From Curtobacterium sp. UNCCL20 (lineage in GTDB: Bacteria; Actinomycetota; Actinomycetes; Actinomycetales; Microbacteriaceae), in assembly GCF_900101675.1 (NCBI RefSeq), contig NZ_FNKG01000001.1, positions 1,223,378 to 1,287,377 on the forward strand: a DNA stretch of 64,000 bases, written 5' to 3'. Below the pieces are notes generated by a model that did not search any database, was not told where the DNA came from, and saw only the letters and a program-made list of their open reading frames with translations. Shown here one piece after another: positions 44,519-51,878 of the stretch; the first letter of the stretch is position 1, and every line of letters begins with the position of its first letter. Both the position numbers and the translations under genes were made by a program.

Positions 44519-44872
44519 ATGTCCTCCACGCCCCTCTTCGACTCCATCGCCCGCCGCTCCGACCGCCCGGTGCAGACCCACCCGGTGCAGACCTGCCCGG
44601 TGCAGACCCGGGCGACGTTCACCCCCGCTCCCACCTCCCCGATGTCGGCGCCGGTCGCCGCGAGCGAATCGACGCTCGTCCCCGCGGCGCTGGTCCGGGC
44701 GATCGAGGAGATCCCGGCCCGCATGACCGCCGCGCTACCGACCGGCCACGTCGTCTGCGCCGAGCAGCTCGTCCTGGTCGAGGCCGTGGCCGACGCGATC
44801 ACCCGTGCCGTGGTCGACGCCGTGGCGGTCGAGCTCGAGCAGATCGCCCGCGACGGCGTCGTCCGCGTCTGA
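44519..44872 (+). CDS. Hypothetical protein, 117 residues
   Basis: A soluble protein. Residues about 17-32 contain three PVQT repeats (HPVQTCPVQT), which match three 15-bp DNA repeats. The C-terminal half is a likely helix rich in Ala, Val and Glu (LVRAIEEIPARMTAA, LVEAVADAITRAVVDAVAVE). I recognise no family. A candidate promoter lies upstream and the M23 peptidase follows 20 bases later, so it may be the first gene of that operon. No clear ribosome site precedes the ATG, which lowers confidence. Confidence 0.55.
   Translation: MSSTPLFDSIARRSDRPVQTHPVQTCPVQTRATFTPAPTSPMSAPVAASESTLVPAALVRAIEEIPARMTAALPTGHVVCAEQLVLVEAVADAITRAVVDAVAVELEQIARDGVVRV
44566..44610 (+). repeat. Three 15-bp tandem repeats in coding sequence
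   Basis: CCCGGTGCAGACC plus two variable bases occurs three times in a row (44566-44580, 44581-44595, 44596-44610), keeping the reading frame of the 117-residue protein. Confidence 0.85.
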
Positions 44873-44892
44873 TCCCGGGTCCGGCGAACCCG

Positions 44893-46023
44893 ATGACCAC
44901 GACGGACGGGCTGCCGATGCGGCCTCGCGGCGCCGCCCGGGATGCCGCGAACGCCACGGCCGCCGCCACGGCCGCCGCCACGGCCGACGCCGCCGCCACG
45001 GCCGACGCCGCCGCCACGGACGCTGCCCCCGCCACGGCCGCTCCCGGTACCGCTACCGAAGCCGGCGCTGGCCCGCTCCCGACGCGTCGCGCTCGCCGAG
45101 CAGCTGTGACGACCGCGGCGCCCGACGGCGTCACCCCTCGAACCACCGGGTCGGCGGTGTCACCTCCCGCCACCCCGGTCTCCACCGCACCCGACCCGAC
45201 CACGCGCCCGCTGCCGGTCGTCTCCGAGGACGCTGGGCGCGCCTCCGGGCCCGTCACCGCTCCGCTCCCGTCCCGACGCACGCTCCGTCGGGTGCACCGG
45301 ACCACCGCGGCGAGCGGGATGCGGGCGGTCACCCAGGCAGTGACGCTGCCGCTCCGGACGATCGGCAGCGCCGTCGGCTCGGCCAAGGCCGTCCCCGTGA
45401 CGGCGACCGCGGTCGCGGCCTGTCTGTTCGTGAGCGTCGCCACCCCGCAGCCGGCGATGGCGGACACGCCGCAGGTGACCCAGGGGTCCGTCGAGGGGCA
45501 GGACTACGCGGTCGCTGCGGGAGCCGCGACGATCAGCGTGCAGCGGGACGCCTTCGCGATCGGGGTCGTCCCGATCCGGAAGCCGGCGTCACCGCCGCCG
45601 TCGACGTCGGGCGGGCCGACCTCGGTCCGTCCGGTCGCGGGCGACGTCCCCACGGCCGGGGGCTTCGGCTCCCGCTGGGTGCGCGGGTGCGGCGCCTGCT
45701 CGACCGACCACAAGGGGCTCGACTTCGCGGCACCGACCGGCACCGACGTCGTCGCGGCGATGTCCGGAAGGGTCGTGTCCGCCGGGGTGTTCGGCGGGTA
45801 CGGCAACCAGGTCCTCCTGCAGCACGCCGACGGCTCGCAGACCCGCTACGGGCACCTGTCCCGCATCGCTGTCCGCGTCGGGCAGATGGTGCGTGCCGGC
45901 GAACTGATCGGCGCCGTGGGCAGCACGGGCGTCTCGACCGGGGCGCACCTGCACTTCGAGGTCATCGTCGGCGGGACCCCGGTGGACCCGGCCGCGTGGC
46001 TGCAGCACCGCGGGCTCCTCTGA
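44893..46023 (+). CDS. Membrane-anchored M23 (LytM-type) peptidase
   Basis: A 376-residue protein. An Ala/Thr-rich low-complexity head (residues 1-165) precedes the single helix at 167-185 (VTATAVAACLFVSVATPQPA). An extracellular M23 domain follows: His273 and Asp277 in DHKGLDFAAPTG, His321 in RYGHLS and His352/His354 in GAHLHFEV, a full zinc-site set. It probably cuts peptidoglycan cross-links. The long cytosolic head is unusual and partly encoded by short direct repeats. It follows the 117-residue gene closely. Confidence 0.9.
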   Translation: MTTTDGLPMRPRGAARDAANATAAATAAATADAAATADAAATDAAPATAAPGTATEAGAGPLPTRRARRAAVTTAAPDGVTPRTTGSAVSPPATPVSTAPDPTTRPLPVVSEDAGRASGPVTAPLPSRRTLRRVHRTTAASGMRAVTQAVTLPLRTIGSAVGSAKAVPVTATAVAACLFVSVATPQPAMADTPQVTQGSVEGQDYAVAAGAATISVQRDAFAIGVVPIRKPASPPPSTSGGPTSVRPVAGDVPTAGGFGSRWVRGCGACSTDHKGLDFAAPTGTDVVAAMSGRVVSAGVFGGYGNQVLLQHADGSQTRYGHLSRIAVRVGQMVRAGELIGAVGSTGVSTGAHLHFEVIVGGTPVDPAAWLQHRGLL

Positions 46024-46102
46024 CGCGCCGATCCCGCCCCGCGGGGTGCGCGTAGCGTCGTCGGCTGGGCGGCAGGGTGCTGCCCGGGAGACGGAGACGC
46101 AC

Positions 46103-46951
46103 GTGCGGGTGACGGTACTGGGAACCGGGGCGATGGGTGCCGGCGTGGCGGGTTCGCTGCTCCGCGAGGGCCACGAGGTGACGGTGTGGAACCGGAGCGC
46201 CGACCGGGCCGCTCCGCTCGGTGAGCGCGGTGCGACGGTCGCCGACGACGCCGGAGCCGCTGTCGCCGACGCCGAGGTCGTCCTCCTCACGCTCTTCGAC
46301 ACGGACGCCGTGGTGGACGTGCTCGAGGCAGCCGCGGGCGAGGCGCCGACCGACGCCGTGTGGGTGCAGGCGTCGACGATCGGCGTCGCGGGGACCGAGA
46401 CCGTCGTGCAGCTCGCCGGCAAGTACGGCATCACACTCGTCGAGGCGATGATGCTCGGGACGAAGGCGCCCGCCGAGCAGGGGAAGCTGACGATGCTCGC
46501 CGCCGGGCCGACCGACGTCCTCGACCGGATCGACCCGGTGCTCGACGCGATCGGGGCGAAGACCGTCCGCGCGGGGGAGCAGGTCGGCGACGGCACCGCG
46601 CTCAAGCTCGCCGCGAACGCCTGGATCGCCTCGATCACCGCCGCGACCGGACAGTCGCTCGCCGTCGCGAAGTCGCTGGGGCTCGACCCGGCGCTGTTCC
46701 TCGAGGCCATCGCGGGGAGCGCCAGTGACTCCGCCTACGCGCACACCAAGGGGAAGTCGATGATCGACGGGGAGTTCCCCGCCCAGTTCGCGCTCGACGG
46801 TCTGCGGAAGGACATCGACCTGATCACCGAGGCAGCGCGGAGCACCGGCGTCTCGACCGTCCTGCTCGAGGCGCTCGGCCGTGTCTACGCCGACGCCAGC
46901 GCGGCGGGCCACGGCGGTGACGACATCGCCGCCGTCGGCACGGCGTTCTAG
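46103..46951 (+). CDS. NAD(P)-dependent 3-hydroxyisobutyrate dehydrogenase-like oxidoreductase
   Basis: A 282-residue enzyme of the beta-hydroxyacid dehydrogenase family. The nucleotide motif is VLGTGAMGAGVAGSLL at the N-terminus, NRSADR follows strand 2 and suggests NADP, and the catalytic lysine is in ALKLAANAW near residue 171. The substrate is unknown; close relatives include imine reductases and glyoxylate reductases. GTG at 46103 is used, with GGAG about eight bases upstream. Its stop shares a CTAG with the converging gene. Confidence 0.88.
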   Translation: MRVTVLGTGAMGAGVAGSLLREGHEVTVWNRSADRAAPLGERGATVADDAGAAVADAEVVLLTLFDTDAVVDVLEAAAGEAPTDAVWVQASTIGVAGTETVVQLAGKYGITLVEAMMLGTKAPAEQGKLTMLAAGPTDVLDRIDPVLDAIGAKTVRAGEQVGDGTALKLAANAWIASITAATGQSLAVAKSLGLDPALFLEAIAGSASDSAYAHTKGKSMIDGEFPAQFALDGLRKDIDLITEAARSTGVSTVLLEALGRVYADASAAGHGGDDIAAVGTAF

Positions 46952-47169
46952 CGGCTCCGCCGGAGGAACCGTCGGACGGCGTTCGTCAGCCGTCCGACGG
47001 TCTCGTCGTTCATGGTGTTCGCCAGATCGAACGCCTCACGCGCAGGGTCGGCACCCGCACGGATGCGACGGAGGGCAGCGTCCGCCCGGGCTCGGGCATC
47101 GAGCTCCGCGAGGGGCATGTCGTCCTCGGGGTCGTGCGGCGCGGGACCGTCCGTGCCCCTGTCTCCCAT
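46948..47169 (-). CDS. Hypothetical protein, 73 residues
   Basis: A small soluble protein with an acidic N-terminus (GPAPHDPEDDMPLAELDARA) and a basic C-terminus (RLTNAVRRFLRRSR). No family is recognised. Support comes from TAACCT six bases before the ATG (the leaderless pattern) and typical codon use. It converges on the dehydrogenase with overlapping stops in one CTAG. It follows the MarR gene by nine bases on the same strand and may be its operon partner. Confidence 0.6.
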   Translation of the reverse strand: MGDRGTDGPAPHDPEDDMPLAELDARARADAALRRIRAGADPAREAFDLANTMNDETVGRLTNAVRRFLRRSR

Positions 47170-47178
47170 GGGAGCAGG

Positions 47179-47694
47179 TTACGCGGACCGGCGGCGCGCT
47201 GAGTCCACGTCGTCGACGACCCGGACCATCTCGTCGAGGAACGCGACGATCACCGCCATGTCGTCGCTCGACAGGTGGTCGGTCGCCTCGATCGCACGGG
47301 AGTCGAGCTGGTCGATCACGCGCAGTACCTGGCGCATCGACCCACCGGTGGCGGTGAGGATCACACCGCGGCGGTCGTTCGGGTCGGGGTTCCGCTCGAC
47401 GTGTCCACTGCGCACGAGTCGGTCGACGAGCGCGGACGTCGACGCGGCGGTGATGTGGAGCTGCTCGGCGAGGTCCTTCGCGTTGACCGAGCGTCCGGCT
47501 TCCTCGGCGTCGAGGAGTGCACGGAGCGCCAGGAGGGCGTTCTCGCCGAGCCCCAGTGCCTCGCGAGCGCGCCGCTGGGCTGCGGCCTCGGCGCTCCGGT
47601 ACCTGCGCAGTGCGTTGAGCACGTCCACCGCGTCGACCCTGGAATCCTCGGCGTACCAGAATCCCGCGGCACTCGTCGTCACCTCGGAAGTCAT
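47179..47694 (-). CDS. MarR-family regulator
   Basis: A 171-residue winged-helix protein (VNAKDLAEQLHITAASTSAL then VDRLVRSGHVERNPDPNDRR). Two flanking helical segments form the dimer interface. The ATG at 47694 has TAGCAT seven bases upstream, and that box lies inside the palindrome GCTAGAC-N14-GTCTAGC, strong evidence of autoregulation. It is divergent from the alpha-E gene, which may share control. Confidence 0.92.
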   Translation of the reverse strand: MTSEVTTSAAGFWYAEDSRVDAVDVLNALRRYRSAEAAAQRRAREALGLGENALLALRALLDAEEAGRSVNAKDLAEQLHITAASTSALVDRLVRSGHVERNPDPNDRRGVILTATGGSMRQVLRVIDQLDSRAIEATDHLSSDDMAVIVAFLDEMVRVVDDVDSARRRSA

Positions 47695-47703
47695 GGGCAC
47701 AAT

Positions 47704-47731
47704 GCTAGACGCTCTAGTTAGATTGTCTAGC
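47704..47731. promoter_or_regulatory. Palindromic operator of the marR-like gene
   Basis: GCTAGAC (47704-47710) and GTCTAGC (47725-47731) are 14 bases apart, with a second dyad, TCTAGTTAGA (47713-47722), between them. The -10 box of the marR-like gene overlaps the left arm. Confidence 0.75.
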
Positions 47732-47800
47732 GAGTGCGCGGATCGGCGAGCTGCAACACCCGTGACGCGGCGACGAAACACTCCGGCAATCCCCGCTCAG

Positions 47801-47833
47801 TAGGTTCACGACATGCAGGAGCCGACGTGCTGA
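47801..47833 (+). promoter_or_regulatory. Leaderless promoter with six-codon upstream ORF before the alpha-E gene
   Basis: TAGGTT (47801-47806) is six bases from an ATG at 47813, the standard leaderless spacing here. That ATG opens MQEPTC and then stops at 47831-47833, overlapping the GTG (47827) of the alpha-E gene. AGGAG within the short ORF serves as the ribosome site for the GTG. Expression of the short peptide is inference. Confidence 0.4.
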
Positions 47834-48723
47834 GCCGACTCGCGGGGAGCGTCTTCCACGTCGGGAGTTCCGTCGAACGCACCGACGTCGTCGCCCGGAT
47901 GCTCGACGTCTACGTCGCGCGCCGGGAACCGTCCGGTGTCGAGCAGGACCGCGCGGTGGCGGCGGAGCTCCGGGCGGTGGTCGGGTCAGCCGGTCCGGCG
48001 AACGACCCGGACCGCGCCGCGACGATCGACTCGCTCGCGCTCGACCGGCACGAGCCGGCCTCGATCGCGTCCGCCGTCGCCGTCGCCCGGGACAACGCCC
48101 GTCGCGCCCGTGACGTCGTCTCCACCGAGCTGTGGGACTGCCTCAACGTGACGCGCTCGCGGATGCCCCGGAAGGTGGCGCCGGACCGTGCGCACGAGTT
48201 CCTCGGGTGGGTGCGGGAGCGCAGTGCCCTCGCGATCGGGGTCGTCGAGGCGGACGCGAGCCGCGACGAGGTCTGGGAGTTCTTCACCCTCGGTCGCTCG
48301 CTGGAGCGGTGCTCGGCGACGGCGAAGCTCCTCGCGTCGGGCCTCCTCGACCCCCAGTCCGGACCGTCCTGGGCGAACGCGCTCCGGGCGTGCGGTGCCG
48401 GCGAGGCGTTCCAGCGGGGGCGCGACCACCACACGCCGGGTCCGGAGGACGCCGCGGCGTTCCTGCTCCTCGACGAGCACAGTCCGCGGTCGCTGCGGTT
48501 CCTGGCCAGACGGACGGACGAGTGCCTGGCGGACGTGGCGCCGTCGTGCATCGAGGACGAGGTCCGGGCGTTCGTCGAGACACGCGCCCGGCTCGAGTCG
48601 GTGTCCGAGGACACGGCGCTCTTGGCGGCACGGTCGGCGGGGGAACGGTTGGCTGCGGCGGCGGACCGGGTCGTCGCGGCGCTCGACGAACGGGTGTTCG
48701 CCGTCGCCGAGCCGGCCCGCTGA
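47827..48723 (+). CDS. Alpha-E domain (DUF403) protein
   Basis: A 298-residue helical protein. LSRLAGSVFHVGSSVERTDV at the N-terminus is the alpha-E hallmark (normally YWLGRYxERAE), and RRARDVVSTELWDCLN is also typical. In most genomes alpha-E genes stand between a circularly permuted ATP-grasp gene and a transglutaminase-like gene in a predicted peptide-ligation system; neither is in this window. GTG at 47827 has AGGAG six bases upstream. The biochemical role is unknown. Confidence 0.82.
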   Translation: MLSRLAGSVFHVGSSVERTDVVARMLDVYVARREPSGVEQDRAVAAELRAVVGSAGPANDPDRAATIDSLALDRHEPASIASAVAVARDNARRARDVVSTELWDCLNVTRSRMPRKVAPDRAHEFLGWVRERSALAIGVVEADASRDEVWEFFTLGRSLERCSATAKLLASGLLDPQSGPSWANALRACGAGEAFQRGRDHHTPGPEDAAAFLLLDEHSPRSLRFLARRTDECLADVAPSCIEDEVRAFVETRARLESVSEDTALLAARSAGERLAAAADRVVAALDERVFAVAEPAR

Positions 48724-48759
48724 CGGGCCACCGGTCTGCGGGCTCGCGACGCGAGCAGT

Positions 48760-48807
48760 GACGGCCTGGAGGCGCGGGGCGGCGCCGCCCCGCGCCTCCA
48801 GGCCGTC
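48760..48807. terminator. Perfect 48-base GGCCTGGAGGC palindrome
   Basis: The left arm starts GACGGCCTGGAGGCGCGGGG, and the right arm is its exact reverse complement. It lies between the converging alpha-E and MFS genes. This is the best copy of the repeated GCCTGGAGGC element. Confidence 0.9.
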
Positions 48808-48818
48808 GGTGGGTCTCG

Positions 48819-50165
48819 TCAGACCGCGCTGGAGCGGTCGGCGACCGCCTCGTCGCGTTCCAGGTCCTGCCGGAGTGCGGCGCGCGACGCGCGCGTCCCG
48901 ACCACCGGGACCGCGTGCGTGATGGCCAGGTGGAGCCGGTTGTCCGCGTCGTACCGGACCCGGAACCGCTCGTACCGGATGAGCCAGACGAGGGCGATCG
49001 CGAGCGCCACGAACCCGGAGGCCGCGCCGACGGCGATGGCCCACCGGGGTCCCCAGGCGTCGGCGACGGCACCGACGATCGGGGCGCCGATGGGGGTGCC
49101 GCCGGCGAAGATCGCCATGTAGAGCGCCATCACCCGGCCGCGCATCGCGGGCTTCGTCGTGGTCTGCACCAGCGCGTTCGCGGTCGTCATGAACGTCAGG
49201 GAGGCGAGCCCGACGAAGACCAGCACGACCGCGAAGGTCCAGTACGTCGGGGCGACGGCGGCTGCGACGCAGGCCAGGCCGAAGCCGGCGGAGGCGATCA
49301 CGAGGGTGCGCATCCGCGGACGGTCGCGTCGGGCCGACAGCAGCGCCCCCGCGACCGAACCGATCGCCATGACGGAGTTGAGGAGCCCGAACTCGCCGGC
49401 GCCCTTGTGGAACTCGACGCGTGCCATGGTCGAGGTGAAGATCGGGAAGTTCACGCCGAACGTGCCGACGACGAAGATCATGCAGAGCACGACGATGATG
49501 TCCGGCCTCGTCCGCACGTACCGGAAGCCAGCGGTGATCTGGCCCTTGCCCCGCTTCGGCCGGATCCGTTCGGCGAGCTGCGCCGGGTCGACGAACCGCA
49601 GGGCGATGAGGACGGCCAGGAACGAGCCGGCGTTGATGACGAACACCCACCCCGAACCGATCGCGGCGATGAGGACACCGGCGACCGCGGGGCCGATGAG
49701 CCTGGCGGCGTTGAACGACGCGGAGTTGAGCGCGACGGCGTTGGCCACGTTGTCGCCGTGCACCACGTCGGAGACGAAGGCCTGCCGGATCGGGGTGTCG
49801 AACGCGGCGACGATGCCGAGCGCGAGCGCGAACCCGTAGAGCGACCAGATCGTGGCGGTGTCGGTGAGGACCATGACGCCGAGGCCGAGCCCCAGTGCGC
49901 CCATCAGCCCCTGTGTCAGCATGAGCATCTTGCGGCGGTCGAACCGGTCGGCGGCGAGCCCGGTCAGGGGGAGGAGCAGGAGCTGCGGGCCGAACTGCAG
50001 TGCCATCGTGATGCCGACGGCGATGGCGTCGTTGTCCGAGAGCTTCGTCAGGACGATCCAGTCCTGGGCGGTTCGTTGCATCCAGGTGCCGACGTTGGAC
50101 ACCAGGGCGCCGGCGAACCAGATGCGGTAGTTGCGGGCCGACAGGGAGCGGAACATGGCGGTCAC
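48819..50165 (-). CDS. MFS exporter (EntS/DUF894 type)
   Basis: A 448-residue protein with about twelve helices. The N-terminus LSARNYRIWFAGALVSNVGTWMQRTAQDW (read in two parts) and LAADRFDRRKMLML, the loop 2-3 motif, fit the MFS_3 group that exports siderophores or macrolides. GTG at 50165 overlaps the marR-like stop by four bases, so transporter and regulator form one operon. The partner suggests drug-inducible efflux; the substrate is unknown. Confidence 0.92.
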   Translation of the reverse strand: MTAMFRSLSARNYRIWFAGALVSNVGTWMQRTAQDWIVLTKLSDNDAIAVGITMALQFGPQLLLLPLTGLAADRFDRRKMLMLTQGLMGALGLGLGVMVLTDTATIWSLYGFALALGIVAAFDTPIRQAFVSDVVHGDNVANAVALNSASFNAARLIGPAVAGVLIAAIGSGWVFVINAGSFLAVLIALRFVDPAQLAERIRPKRGKGQITAGFRYVRTRPDIIVVLCMIFVVGTFGVNFPIFTSTMARVEFHKGAGEFGLLNSVMAIGSVAGALLSARRDRPRMRTLVIASAGFGLACVAAAVAPTYWTFAVVLVFVGLASLTFMTTANALVQTTTKPAMRGRVMALYMAIFAGGTPIGAPIVGAVADAWGPRWAIAVGAASGFVALAIALVWLIRYERFRVRYDADNRLHLAITHAVPVVGTRASRAALRQDLERDEAVADRSSAV

Positions 50166-50581
50166 TGCTGGGCCAGCCTCCTCATGATCTCGGTGGCGTC
50201 GGTCAGGGTCTGACGCTCGGCGTCGGTGAGCTCGGCGAGACGCGGCGTGAGCCAGCCGTCCCGGCGGCGACGGGTCTCCTCGACGAAGTCGGCACCGGCC
50301 GGGGTCGCCCCGAGGAGCACCTTGCGGCGGTCGTCCCCGTGCCCGACCTTCGACACGAGGCCGCGCTCGAGCAGCACGGCGACGGTCTTCGACATCGACG
50401 GTGGTGTCACCCCGTCCTGCCGGCTGAGGTCGGCGAGGCTCATCGCCCCGTCGCGGTGCAGTCGGGCGAGGGCGGAGAACTGGGCATCCGTCATCGTCGA
50501 GTCGGCCTTCTGCCCGCGGAGCGTCCGGGACAGCCGGTTCACCGCGATCCGGAGGTCGGTCGAGAGGGAGACGTCGAGCAT
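50162..50581 (-). CDS. MarR-family repressor of the MFS operon
   Basis: A 139-residue winged-helix protein (MSLADLSRQDGVTPPSMSKT then VAVLLERGLVSKVGHGDDRR). It is the first gene of the operon with the MFS exporter (GTGA overlap). TAGACT seven bases before the ATG gives a leaderless start, and the dyad AACT-N4-AGTT lies just upstream. It most likely represses its own operon until a drug-like ligand binds. Confidence 0.92.
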   Translation of the reverse strand: MLDVSLSTDLRIAVNRLSRTLRGQKADSTMTDAQFSALARLHRDGAMSLADLSRQDGVTPPSMSKTVAVLLERGLVSKVGHGDDRRKVLLGATPAGADFVEETRRRRDGWLTPRLAELTDAERQTLTDATEIMRRLAQQ

Positions 50582-50593
50582 GATCGTCAGTCT

Positions 50594-50605
50594 AACTCAT
50601 TAGTT
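50594..50605 (-). promoter_or_regulatory. Probable operator of the marR-MFS operon
   Basis: AACTCATTAGTT is a dyad with a 4-base centre, directly beside the TAGACT -10 box on the minus strand. GTTCAGCGAAC follows and may extend the site. Confidence 0.5.
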
Positions 50606-50664
50606 CAGCGAACGAACTGGTTCCGCGGGGAATAGAGGACGCGGGTGTATCGTTCGGGCAGGTA

Positions 50665-50680
50665 GACAACAGGTGTTGTC
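50665..50680 (+). promoter_or_regulatory. Palindromic operator before the SDR gene
   Basis: GACAAC-AGGT-GTTGTC is a perfect 6+6 dyad 16 bases upstream of the SDR ATG, overlapping the expected transcription start. It resembles TetR-family operators. The regulator is not identified; the MarR-type dyad upstream is a different sequence. Confidence 0.6.
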
Positions 50681-50696
50681 AAGAGAGAAGGAGAAC

Positions 50697-51449
50697 ATGT
50701 CCGAGTTCGAGGGCAAGGTCGCCGTCGTCACCGGCGGTGGCAGCGGCATCGGTGAGGCCATCGCGAAGGAGCTCGCCGCGGCGGGCGCGAAGGTCGTCGT
50801 CACCGACATCAAGCTGGACGCCGCCGAGCGCGTCGCGACGTCGATCACCGAGGCGGGCGGCACCGCGAGCGCGTTCGAGGCGAACTCGGCGATCGCCGCC
50901 GACAACGAGCGCATGGTCGCGTTCGCGGTCGACACCTACGGCGCCCTGCACCTCGCCGTGAACAACGCCGGCATCGGCGCCGCACCGCAGCCCATCGGCG
51001 AGTACGACGTCGCCGCCTGGGACCGCGTCCGCTCGGTGGACCTCGACGGGGTGTTCTACGGCCTCCGCTACGAGATCCCCGCGATGCTCGCCGCCGGTGG
51101 TGGCGCGATCGTGAACATGTCCTCCGTGCTCGGCTCGGTGGGCATCGCGCAGAACGCGGCGTACGTCGCGTCGAAGCACGCGCTCGTCGGTCTGACGAAG
51201 GTCGCGGCGCTCGAGTACACGGCCCAGGGCGTCCGCACGAACGCGGTCGGCCCGGGCTTCATCGACACCCCCCTCGTCCGGTCCTCGCTGTCCGCCGAGG
51301 CGCTGTCGGCCCTGGAGTCCGAGCACGCCGCCGGTCGACTCGGCACCGACGCCGAGGTCGCCGCGCTCGTGCTGTTCCTGCTGAGCGACAAGGCGTCGTT
51401 CATCAGCGGGAGCTACCACCTCGTCGACGGCGGGTACAGCGCGCACTGA
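50697..51449 (+). CDS. Short-chain dehydrogenase/reductase
   Basis: A 250-residue classical SDR. Cofactor motif TGGGSGIG is at residues 12-19, with VVVTDIKLD after strand 2 (Asp suggests NAD), NNAG near 88, catalytic Ser in VNMSSVLGSV, YVASKHALVG (Tyr and Lys) and a late GPGFIDTPLV. The substrate cannot be told. AAGGAG three bases before the ATG supports the start. It is divergent from the marR-MFS operon with an operator-like dyad between, so it may belong to a drug or aldehyde response. Confidence 0.92.
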   Translation: MSEFEGKVAVVTGGGSGIGEAIAKELAAAGAKVVVTDIKLDAAERVATSITEAGGTASAFEANSAIAADNERMVAFAVDTYGALHLAVNNAGIGAAPQPIGEYDVAAWDRVRSVDLDGVFYGLRYEIPAMLAAGGGAIVNMSSVLGSVGIAQNAAYVASKHALVGLTKVAALEYTAQGVRTNAVGPGFIDTPLVRSSLSAEALSALESEHAAGRLGTDAEVAALVLFLLSDKASFISGSYHLVDGGYSAH

Positions 51450-51503
51450 CGCCTGCCGCCCGCCGGCGATCGGCTCGTCTTGTCGAACCGGGCGTCCCTG
51501 GTG

Positions 51504-51550
51504 GAAACGGGCGTCCCTGGTCGGAACTCCTGACCAGGGACGCCCGTTTC
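51504..51550. terminator. Strong hairpin with an extra left-arm copy
   Basis: GAAACGGGCGTCCCTGGTC (51504-51522) pairs perfectly with 51532-51550 around a 9-base loop. A partial left-arm copy, CGGGCGTCCCTGGTGG (51489-51504), precedes it, so two alternative hairpins can form. It lies between the converging SDR and phosphate genes. Confidence 0.8.
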
Positions 51551-51597
51551 GTGTTCCTCCCGCCCGTGCACGGGGAACGAACAGCCGCGCGCCCGCC

Positions 51598-51867
51598 TCA
51601 GTGGAACTGGGGGATCGTCATCCAGATGCCGTACAGCACCGCGGCGACGCACACCGCAAAGCACAGCCCGGCCCCCGCGATCGCGAGCGGCGGCGTGTGG
51701 CCGGACCGTGCGGTCTCGTCGGCGTACCCCGTGTGGTCCCCTCCGGCGTCGACGGGCTGCCCCGTCCCGAGCAGCCGCAGGCCGAGCGTGTAGAGCAGCA
51801 CCACGCCGACGGCGGCGACGAACCCGACGCCCGCCACGGTCCCGATGGCTCCGAAGTCGATGTCCAT
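51598..51867 (-). CDS. Small membrane protein downstream of the phosphate transporter
   Basis: An 89-residue protein with two membrane helices (GTVAGVGFVAAVGVVLLYTL and PLAIAGAGLCFAVCVAAVLY), a short polar loop between them and the C-terminal sequence WMTIPQFH. It follows the pit gene by 11 bases with GAGAGGGG as ribosome site, a repeated arrangement in actinobacteria. It may assist the transporter; the function is unknown. Confidence 0.82.
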   Translation of the reverse strand: MDIDFGAIGTVAGVGFVAAVGVVLLYTLGLRLLGTGQPVDAGGDHTGYADETARSGHTPPLAIAGAGLCFAVCVAAVLYGIWMTIPQFH

Positions 51868-51878
51868 GGTGTCCCCTC

